This document shows positions 1 through 4,163 of a stretch of DNA of 5,498 nucleotides, in pieces. Both the position numbers and the translations under genes were made by a program. The stretch's first letter is position 1; every line of letters begins with the position of its first letter. This stretch comes from Rhodospirillaceae bacterium (GTDB lineage Bacteria; Pseudomonadota; Alphaproteobacteria; JABSOH01), in contig JAHDDM010000098.1 in the NCBI GenBank assembly GCA_020629355.1, forward strand, positions 1 to 5,498, read 5' to 3'. The notes under the pieces were generated by a model that saw only the letters and a program-made list of their open reading frames with translations, had not been told where the DNA came from and did not search any database.

Positions 1-98
1 CGAAATTGCCACAAGGTAATTTCCTCAAGACTAAAGCGTTTTGGCTCAGGATAAAGACTCCGCGCCTGCTGTTGCGTTTCTTCGAGACAGGATGACAT
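1..98 (-). CDS. recF: RecF recombination/replication-gap repair ATPase, N-terminal fragment (partial)
   Basis: Only the first 32 complete codons, plus two bases of the next, lie in the window; the gene continues past base 1. The translation ends in F-S-L-E-E-I-T-L-W-Q-F-R, which fits the first beta strand and FR motif at the start of RecF proteins. RecF is an SMC-like ATPase that, with RecO and RecR, helps load RecA at gapped DNA. The ATG at 98-96 shares one base with the dnaN stop (TGATG), which points to translational coupling; no clear Shine-Dalgarno sequence is visible inside the end of dnaN. This start gives about 20 residues before the usual RecF beginning. No other ATG in frame is available, so the true start could be a rarer codon or this longer form. 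The dnaA-dnaN-recF order is the classical one and supports the call. The Walker A motif is outside the window, so identity rests on the short N-terminus and on position. Confidence 0.72.
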   Translation of the reverse strand, partial: MSSCLEETQQQARSLYPEPKRFSLEEITLWQF

Positions 99-1213
99 CA
101 GACCCGCATCGGCATCAGCACAAACAGGCTTTCTGGCGCCTCGGGATCCATCAGCACCACCGCGCCATTGCTGCGTGGAAACCAAAACTGCACTTGATCA
201 CCACCAATGCGCTGACCAACATCTTGCAGATAGGTTGTATTGAAACCAATATCAAAAGGCGAGATTTCATGGCTAACCTGAATTTCTTCCTGCCCCATAT
301 TTTTGTCTTGATCCACTGCCTCAAGGCACAAACTTTCTGTACCAAGAATGAATTTAACGCCATTATTTTGACTGGCGTTACTGATTGCTGAAATCCGTCC
401 CACACCATCGAAAAATGCTTTCGCATCAAGCTCCAGAGGCACACCCTCAAGAGCTGGGATCACGCGCTCGTAATCAGGGTATTTCCCTGCAATCAGTTTA
501 CAGGCCAAGATTACCGAACCCACGGTAAAACGCGCGTTTGCTTCGCCAATCTCAAGCAACACCGATCCTTCGTAACCTTCGATTAAACGCCGAAGTTCTG
601 CCACTGCCTTGCGTGGCAATATCACCCCTTGGCTCAGGAATTCACTGCCCTCAGGTGGCGTTGTATCGTGCTTTGCCAAACGGTGGCTATTCGTCCCCAC
701 CGCGCGCAATTTTCCGCTTTCAGCATGGTAATGCAGGAAAATACCATTCAGATAATACCGCACTTCACTGGTGGCTGCTGCGGCAAAAAGTGTATTCTCG
801 ATCAAGCCGCGCATATCCGCCGCGGGAATATGACAATGCCCCTGAACGACAAATTGATCCTCAGCAGGAAAATCAGCCTTCGGTAAAGCCGCAAGCCGGA
901 AAAACGATCGCCCCACCGTAATCTTGAGCGAATCGTTATCTTCTTTTAAGACTATCTCTGCACCGTCAGGCAATTTACGGACAATATCGTACAACATAAA
1001 GGCTGAGACGGTTTTCTCGCCTGGTTCCACAATCGTACATTCAATGGCTTCCGATACCGTCGTGTCAATATCTGTCGCTGTTGCGCGCAAGACATTTCCA
1101 TGCGCCTCCAGCAAGACATTGCGTAAAATTTCCACCGTGTTTTTGCGCTCAGCAACCTGTTGAATATGACTAAGCGAATTCAACAGTTTCGTGCGATCAA
1201 TGCGTAATTCCAT
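98..1213 (-). CDS. dnaN: DNA polymerase III beta subunit (sliding clamp)
   Basis: DnaN forms the ring-shaped dimer that holds DNA polymerase III and other clamp-binding proteins on DNA. The 371-residue length is normal for a complete clamp. Three clamp domains fit at about residues 1-125, 128-250 and 253-371. Recognisable landmarks are the early N-T-V-E-I-L segment (25-30), R-Y-Y-L-N-G (152-157), the clamp-binding-pocket segment T-N-S-H-R-L-A (174-180), G-K-Y-P-D-Y-E-R-V-I-P (243-253) and the C-terminal V-L-M-P-M-R-V (365-371). The pocket segment is usually T-D-G-H-R-L-A, so D-G has become N-S here, while the T, H, R and L that line the peptide pocket are kept. The start is supported by GAGGG at 1227-1223, nine bases before the ATG. 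It lies 66 bases downstream of dnaA on the same strand and overlaps recF by one base, so it is probably co-transcribed with both; a possible internal promoter lies in the dnaA-dnaN gap. Confidence 0.97.
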   Translation of the reverse strand: MELRIDRTKLLNSLSHIQQVAERKNTVEILRNVLLEAHGNVLRATATDIDTTVSEAIECTIVEPGEKTVSAFMLYDIVRKLPDGAEIVLKEDNDSLKITVGRSFFRLAALPKADFPAEDQFVVQGHCHIPAADMRGLIENTLFAAAATSEVRYYLNGIFLHYHAESGKLRAVGTNSHRLAKHDTTPPEGSEFLSQGVILPRKAVAELRRLIEGYEGSVLLEIGEANARFTVGSVILACKLIAGKYPDYERVIPALEGVPLELDAKAFFDGVGRISAISNASQNNGVKFILGTESLCLEAVDQDKNMGQEEIQVSHEISPFDIGFNTTYLQDVGQRIGGDQVQFWFPRSNGAVVLMDPEAPESLFVLMPMRV

Positions 1214-1245
1214 TCCTGAATACCCTCGAACTCTATGATGCGCTC

Positions 1246-1251
1246 ATTATA
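1246..1251 (-). promoter_or_regulatory. Possible -10 box of a dnaN promoter
   Basis: On the minus strand the dnaA-dnaN gap contains a perfect TATAAT, 32 bases before the dnaN start codon. No good -35 hexamer is found 16-18 bases upstream; TTGGTA is present but only 10 bases away. This may be a weak or activator-dependent internal promoter, or chance. Confidence 0.3.
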
Positions 1252-1279
1252 GAACATTCAGTACCAAAAGGGAATCCTT

Positions 1280-2683
1280 CTATTGTTGCAATTCCTCGCT
1301 GATACGGCGGATATCTTCGGCCCATTCTTCCGACTCGGTGCATAAGGTGTCGATTTTCTTTAAGGCGTGCATCACCGTGGTATGGTCACGACCACCGAAC
1401 TGGCGGCCAATCTCAGGCAACGAGCGGCTGGTTAAACGCTTGCACAGATACATCGCTACCTGCCTGGGACGTGCAACCCTTCTGGCACGCAAGCTTGAGG
1501 ACATATCTTCGGGTTTGATACTGTAATAGCTGGCGACTTTGCGCTGAATGGTATCGACTGTAATCCGCAAACGAGGTTGATGTAAAACATCACGGAGAAT
1601 TTTACGGCACATCTCCAGATTGATGGGGCGTCCGATTAAATCTTGATGCGCAATCAAGCGGTTCATTGCTCCTTCAAGCTCACGGATGCTAATCGGCAAA
1701 TTCATCGATAAAAAATCAATCACCTCAGCAGATATTTCCGCATCAGCCCGTTCAGCCTGTGCCGATAAAAAACGCGCGCGCAAGGCCTTGTCAGGCGTGG
1801 CAATCTCGGCGACGAGACCCGCGCCTAACCGACTACGGATACGGGTTTCAATATCCGCAATCTCGTGCGGCGAGCGGTCTGAGGCCACCACCACAGTCTT
1901 TCCAGACTCGATCAGGTCATTCAAGGTGTGAAAAAATTCATCCTGAGTACCAGTCTTGTTGGCAATGAAATGAATATCATCAATCAACAGCATATCAACT
2001 TGGCGGAATTCCTGCTTGAACTGCATAATTTCGCGACTGCGTAAAGCCTGAACAAAACGGCGCATAAAGGATTCTGCTGTCAAGTACAGCACCTTCTGCT
2101 CAGGAAAATGCTGCTGGCGATAGAGCGCAATCGCGGTCATCAAATGCGTTTTGCCCAAACCCACCCCGCCAAAAAGAAACAGCGGATTATATTGTGCTTG
2201 CGGCGATTCAGCGACTCTGCGCGCCGCCGCATAAGCAAATTCGTTCGGCTCAGCAGTGATGAATTTCTCAAAGCGGAAACGCCGATCCAAACGTTGATGA
2301 TGGGCGGTGGAAGAAACACCAGTGCCGCTTTCAGCACCGTCACAATCCATGATACGAATCGCCTCAATCGCTGAATCCTCAGAGACCCAAAGCGGCAACA
2401 AACGCTTTTGTAACTGTGCTATCTGTACTGTAGTAGAAGCAGCACCGCTTAATACCACCACGACACCATCCGCCGTGCCTTGATCACCTTCCAGCTGTAA
2501 TGGTATTAGATGCCGTTGGTAATACTCTTCGCCATAAATCGAGCGCAACTTGGCCATCAAGCGCAACCATTGCTGCTGGCGCACCTTGCCAGGAGCAGAA
2601 TCGGTTAACCCGTTGGATTCAAGACCAACATCTGGCAGATATGCCCCTAAAGTATCTGTCATGTCTGTATCTATATCAGTCAT
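1280..2683 (-). CDS. dnaA: Chromosomal replication initiator protein DnaA
   Basis: DnaA is the AAA+ ATPase that binds DnaA boxes at oriC, oligomerises in its ATP form, melts the origin and recruits the helicase. At 467 residues it is of ordinary length. Domain I lies near residues 34-105 after an extra acidic N-terminal stretch of about 30 residues, followed by a short linker. The AAA+ core shows an N-E-F-A-Y-A-A-A-R-R-V-A-E block (147-159), Walker A G-G-V-G-L-G-K-T (172-179), Walker B L-L-I-D-D (232-236), R-I-R-S-R-L (281-286) and the sensor-2 R-E-L-E-G-A (334-339). Domain IV carries the basic R-R-V-A-R-P-R-Q-V-A-M-Y-L segment (401-413) and the DnaA signature G-G-R-D-H-T-T-V-M-H-A (430-440). 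The start at 2683 has only a distant purine run (GGGA, about 14 bases upstream). A second in-frame ATG at codon 8 is possible, so the exact start is less sure than the gene. It heads the minus-strand dnaA-dnaN-recF cluster. Confidence 0.97.
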   Translation of the reverse strand: MTDIDTDMTDTLGAYLPDVGLESNGLTDSAPGKVRQQQWLRLMAKLRSIYGEEYYQRHLIPLQLEGDQGTADGVVVVLSGAASTTVQIAQLQKRLLPLWVSEDSAIEAIRIMDCDGAESGTGVSSTAHHQRLDRRFRFEKFITAEPNEFAYAAARRVAESPQAQYNPLFLFGGVGLGKTHLMTAIALYRQQHFPEQKVLYLTAESFMRRFVQALRSREIMQFKQEFRQVDMLLIDDIHFIANKTGTQDEFFHTLNDLIESGKTVVVASDRSPHEIADIETRIRSRLGAGLVAEIATPDKALRARFLSAQAERADAEISAEVIDFLSMNLPISIRELEGAMNRLIAHQDLIGRPINLEMCRKILRDVLHQPRLRITVDTIQRKVASYYSIKPEDMSSSLRARRVARPRQVAMYLCKRLTSRSLPEIGRQFGGRDHTTVMHALKKIDTLCTESEEWAEDIRRISEELQQ

Positions 2684-2716
2684 TATCTTAAAGATATTCC
2701 CTTGTTTTTTCTCACT

Positions 2717-2725
2717 TTATACGCA
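2717..2725 (+). promoter_or_regulatory. Imperfect DnaA box
   Basis: TTATACGCA matches the consensus TTATNCACA at all but position 7. It lies 34 bases upstream of the dnaA start codon and overlaps a minus-strand TATAAA, so DnaA bound here could repress its own promoter. One mismatch in nine bases is not strong evidence on its own. Confidence 0.4.
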
Positions 2726-2787
2726 TAACAAATGTAGGTTACTCCGCATATAAAGCCCGCTCCCTGGATTCAATACTACGCCCTTGC

Positions 2788-2796
2788 TGTGCAAAA
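2788..2796 (-). promoter_or_regulatory. Imperfect DnaA box
   Basis: On the minus strand TTTTGCACA matches TTATNCACA with one mismatch (position 3). It is 62 bases from the first candidate box and in the opposite orientation. It is supported only by similarity and by its place beside dnaA. Confidence 0.35.
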
Positions 2797-2837
2797 AAAC
2801 AACCGATGCAGAGGGGTATTTTCGGGTTTTTGAGATT

Positions 2838-2924
2838 GACTCGTGGCTAGGTTTGGCGGAATAGAGGTAGCGGTTTGAAATTCAAAGATTCTTTGCAGTG
2901 AGAAAAAAACCCTAGCTACGAATC
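2838..2924. repeat. Long imperfect inverted repeat bordered by GANTC sites
   Basis: The left arm GACTCGTGGCTAGGTTT (2838-2854) is the reverse complement of the right arm at 2907-2924 with two mismatches and one extra base. The 52-base centre contains two overlapping small palindromes. Each outer end of the dyad is a GANTC site (GACTC at 2838, GAATC at 2920). The structure could be a cruciform or protein-binding element of the dnaA/origin region, or a degenerate short mobile repeat. A run of seven A's lies just inside the right arm (2903-2909). Confidence 0.55.
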
Positions 2925-3011
2925 CTGCACCCTTCGAGATAGCTTGTCAATATAAGGTGATTCGTAGTAGGCAGTGTCCAGATTAAAGAATACAGAAAGA
3001 TCAGTATATTC

Positions 3012-3302
3012 ATGGTACAGATGCGGACATTCGACTTTGAGGAAATCAAGAGCCTCGCCCACGAGGCCTTGATCGAAATTCTTGAGGACCACTACCGTAG
3101 CCAGCGATTCTTTGGATTGACGGGCACGACTCCACAGCAGATTCGCCAAGAAATGCACCGGCCGGAATTTATCGCAGGTATTTTAGACTATATGCTTCAG
3201 GATGAGCCGTTCCTGAAAGAATTCGCTGATATGCAGGACTTAAACCCCGCCGCAATTACGCTGGCACGGTTGCGACTACCAGGCGCACCAATGGCTGAAT
3301 AA
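3012..3302 (+). CDS. DUF3572 family protein
   Basis: This 96-residue cytosolic protein matches the layout I recall for DUF3572, a small, mostly helical family of unknown function found mainly in alphaproteobacteria. The diagnostic stretches are the early helix E-I-K-S-L-A-H-E-A-L (11-20), R-F-F-G-L-T-G (32-38), a middle segment reading F-I-A-G-I-L-D-Y-M-L-Q-D-E, and a C-terminal L-N-P-A-A-I-T-L-A-R-L-R-L-P-G. There is no signal peptide or membrane segment. The start is not firmly set: ATG 3012 has only a weak GAAAGA eleven bases upstream, and a second in-frame ATG at 3021 would also leave the whole domain intact. It is divergent from dnaA. In many alphaproteobacteria I recall this family next to divK/pleD; no such partner is present here. 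Function is not predicted. Confidence 0.82.
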   Translation: MVQMRTFDFEEIKSLAHEALIEILEDHYRSQRFFGLTGTTPQQIRQEMHRPEFIAGILDYMLQDEPFLKEFADMQDLNPAAITLARLRLPGAPMAE

Positions 3303-3308
3303 ATCGCC

Positions 3309-3348
3309 ATAAACCATCCATTTATTTAGAACGGGTTATAGCTTTTTT
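3309..3348 (+). terminator. Weak candidate terminator after DUF3572
   Basis: Just after the stop codon, ATAAACC (3309-3315) can pair with GGTTAT (3334-3339) through six base pairs and a one-base bulge, and a run of six T's follows at 3343-3348. The stem is short and the loop is long, so this is at best a weak intrinsic terminator. Confidence 0.25.
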
Positions 3349-3361
3349 ATCGCTCGCGCCT

Positions 3362-3399
3362 GTCGGCCTTACGGCCTTGTCGGCGGTTCTACCGCCGAC
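3362..3399. repeat. GC-rich double-hairpin palindromic element
   Basis: A perfect 9-bp stem GTCGGCGGT / ACCGCCGAC (3379-3387 and 3391-3399) closes a 3-base loop. Just before it is a smaller dyad, GGCC-TTAC-GGCC (3365-3376), and a direct repeat of CGGCCTT (3364-3370 and 3372-3378). The block is much more GC-rich than its surroundings. No T run follows on either strand, so a plain intrinsic terminator is unlikely. It looks like a dispersed REP-type palindromic element or a structured RNA segment; it occurs once in this window, so dispersal cannot be tested here. Confidence 0.5.
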
Positions 3400-3419
3400 C
3401 ATCGCAACAAAACCGCTCC

Positions 3420-3453
3420 TATAGCATGATCAAAATTAAACGATCATGCTATA
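3420..3453. promoter_or_regulatory. Perfect 12-bp dyad upstream of the chaperone-like operon (operator candidate)
   Basis: TATAGCATGATC (3420-3431) and GATCATGCTATA (3442-3453) are perfect reverse complements around a 10-base AT-rich centre. The right arm runs into TATATATAA, a possible -10 region, and the dyad ends 24 bases before the start codon of the G-like gene. No T tract follows it. The arrangement fits a repressor operator overlapping the promoter, or a hairpin in the 5' leader. No good -35 box was found, so the promoter itself is not proven. Confidence 0.5.
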
Positions 3454-3462
3454 TATAACAAT

Positions 3463-3468
3463 AAGAGG
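3463..3468 (+). promoter_or_regulatory. Ribosome binding site of the G-like gene
   Basis: AAGAGG lies eight bases before ATG 3477, a good Shine-Dalgarno match at a good distance. It fixes this start and shows that the G-like frame is the one with its own initiation signal, in contrast to the downstream DUF1799-like frame. Confidence 0.7.
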
Positions 3469-3476
3469 CTATAATC

Positions 3477-3791
3477 ATGCAGTTACTTTTTGATGCTGAA
3501 CCTACTTTTACCTGGCCAATAGAGGTCTCTGTCCCCGATCACGGTCAATGGCAAAAAACGCTATTAAATGTCACCTTCCGGCTTTTAACCACAGAGGCCA
3601 TTCAGGGCTTTCTTGAGCAGAATGATGGTGAACAGGCTTTGCTACAGCATATCACCGTGGCTATTGCAGCGCCCGATGAGGCCGTGATTGACGACACCCA
3701 ACGTAAGCGTTTATTGGGTTATAGCCTCGTCCAACGCGCGCTACTCGTGGGGTATCAAGAAGCCTTGTTGGGGCAAGAAGAAAAAAACTAA
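3477..3791 (+). CDS. Phage tail assembly chaperone-like protein (G-type, pre-frameshift product)
   Basis: This 104-residue protein has the layout of siphophage tail assembly chaperones that play the part of lambda gpG: an N-terminal L-F-D-A-E-P-T-F-T-W-P-I-E-V-S-V-P stretch (4-20), a T-F-R-L-L core strand (33-37), a central alpha/beta region and a C-terminal helix R-A-L-L-V-G-Y-Q-E-A-L-L-G (87-99) ending E-E-K-N. In phages this protein binds the tape measure protein and guides tail tube assembly. The call comes from remembered family patterns, not a search, but it is strongly supported by what follows: the last three codons form a phased slippery heptamer, and the -1 frame continues into a DUF1799-like frame, as in G/G-T pairs. 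No other phage structural gene is visible in the window, so the protein may be a remnant or may serve the giant gene downstream. Confidence 0.68.
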   Translation: MQLLFDAEPTFTWPIEVSVPDHGQWQKTLLNVTFRLLTTEAIQGFLEQNDGEQALLQHITVAIAAPDEAVIDDTQRKRLLGYSLVQRALLVGYQEALLGQEEKN

Positions 3792-4132
3792 CCGCGCTGG
3801 CAGAATGGACAATGGGTCTTTCTGCCAGCATGAAACCTGTGGTTGATGCGCTTGAGTATTTTGGCGCAAAGGCCGATACTCTCCAAGAGTACTCTGGCCT
3901 CGAACCAGAGGCACTGGTCTTGCCTGAAAATATGCGCAACCTTGCGGAAATATTCAACGCAATTCAAAGTCAATGGCGCTGGCATAACGGACAGGTTGTG
4001 GGTCTTGATTATGCAGGGGTTCGCGCGTACCTTGTTTTAAGCCAAAAATCTTTAAGCAAAACAGATTTTGCCCGCTTGCAATATCTTGAAATTCTGTGCC
4101 TGAAAATAGAAAATTGTGACCAAAAACCCTAG
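3477..4132 (+). CDS. Predicted G-T fusion made by programmed -1 frameshifting
   Basis: Ribosomes that slip back one base on A AAA AAC at 3782-3788 leave the G-like frame just before its TAA (3789-3791) and read CTA ACC GCG and on, without a stop, to the TAG at 4130-4132. The product is 104 residues of the G-like protein followed by 114 residues containing the DUF1799-like part, 218 in all. In lambda and many other siphophages the corresponding gpG-T fusion is a minor product whose ratio to gpG matters for tail assembly; the T part engages the tail tube protein. The fusion is inferred from the recoding signal and the open -1 frame (open from 3725, overlapping the G-like frame), not observed. 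Confidence 0.7.
3782..3829 (+). promoter_or_regulatory. Programmed -1 ribosomal frameshift signal
   Basis: The heptamer A AAA AAC (3782-3788) has the X XXY YYZ form and is in the right phase: the zero-frame codons are GAA AAA AAC followed at once by TAA. After a 7-base spacer (3789-3795) comes a perfect 10-bp stem, GCTGGCAGAA (3796-3805) with TTCTGCCAGC (3820-3829), closing a 14-base loop. Slip site, spacer length and stem all match the standard bacterial and phage -1 recoding layout. A GGGT in the loop (3814-3817) could pair weakly with ACCT downstream (3835-3838), which would make a pseudoknot, but this is speculative. The run of seven A's could also allow transcriptional slippage. Confidence 0.85.
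3812..4132 (+). CDS. DUF1799-like phage tail protein, T part of the frameshift pair
   Basis: The frame encodes a protein resembling DUF1799, a phage family that typically lies just after the tail assembly chaperone. Counting from Met 3812, the key stretches are V-L-P-E-N (36-40), the aromatic Q-S-Q-W-R-W (52-57), G-Q-V-V-G-L-D-Y-A-G-V-R-A-Y-L (60-74) and a C-terminal helix. Met 3812 is probably not a real start: it sits in the loop of the recoding stem-loop and no Shine-Dalgarno sequence precedes it. The frame is open back to 3725 and in -1 register with the G-like gene, so it is most likely made only as the C-terminal part of the fusion, entered at 3788. The ORF ends 31 bases before the giant gene. 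An independent small protein from 3812 remains possible. Confidence 0.68.
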   Translation: MGLSASMKPVVDALEYFGAKADTLQEYSGLEPEALVLPENMRNLAEIFNAIQSQWRWHNGQVVGLDYAGVRAYLVLSQKSLSKTDFARLQYLEILCLKIENCDQKP

Positions 4133-4153
4133 ACCTGATCAGATTCTTGTCCT

Positions 4154-4162
4154 AAGGTAAGG
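4154..4162 (+). promoter_or_regulatory. Doubled AAGG ribosome binding site of the giant gene
   Basis: TAAGG occurs twice in tandem just before ATG 4164: AAGG at 4154-4157, six bases from the start, and again at 4159-4162, one base from it. The first is the better placed. It supports the chosen start. The gap back to the DUF1799-like stop is only 31 bases and shows no promoter or terminator, which suggests one transcript. Confidence 0.6.
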
Positions 4163-4163
4163 T

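Larger units (their letters stand above)
2684..3011. promoter_or_regulatory. dnaA / DUF3572 divergent control region, possible oriC part
   Basis: This 328-base spacer separates divergent dnaA and DUF3572 and carries no convincing gene. It holds an AT-rich stretch next to dnaA (about 2684-2755), two one-mismatch DnaA boxes (2717-2725 and 2788-2796), five GANTC sites (2767, 2838, 2887, 2920 and 2959), overlapping small palindromes (TTTGAA-A-TTCAAA at 2874-2886 and AAAGA-T-TCTTT at 2884-2894) and a long imperfect inverted repeat (2838-2924). These are the kinds of elements expected in a dnaA promoter or origin, but there is no perfect DnaA box and no tandem AT-rich 13-mer array, so the oriC reading is tentative. 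On the minus strand a TATAAA overlapping the first box could be a dnaA -10, without a clear -35. Confidence 0.45.

Noticed and set aside
41..391. Plus-strand reading frame of 116 codons across the end of dnaN
   Set aside because: It lies opposite the well-supported dnaN and recF frames and its translation matches no family I recognise; it is a shadow frame.
2916..3158. Minus-strand reading frame of 80 codons between dnaA and the DUF3572 gene
   Set aside because: More than half of it overlaps the DUF3572 coding region on the other strand, its start lies inside that gene, and no ribosome binding site or family match is seen.
3420..3453. The 12-bp dyad as an intrinsic terminator for the DUF3572 transcript
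   Set aside because: No T run follows on either strand, and the stem is AT-rich with a 10-base loop; an operator or leader hairpin fits better.
3470..3475. TATAAT as a promoter -10 box for the G-like gene
   Set aside because: It lies between the Shine-Dalgarno sequence and the start codon, so a transcript starting from it would lack the ribosome binding site.
3782..3791. Reading the two-frame arrangement as a sequencing error or a broken single gene
   Set aside because: A homopolymer run can cause errors, but the phased heptamer, 7-base spacer and perfect 10-bp stem, together with the known G/G-T layout of tail chaperones, favour real recoding.
3661..3985. Minus-strand frames of 98 and 65 codons across the G/T junction
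   Set aside because: They are antisense to the tail-chaperone-like genes, which have family-like motifs, a ribosome binding site and a phased recoding signal.
3303..4163. An intact prophage or gene transfer agent cluster
   Set aside because: Only the chaperone-like pair is present; no capsid, terminase, tube, tape measure, integrase or attachment site is visible in the window.
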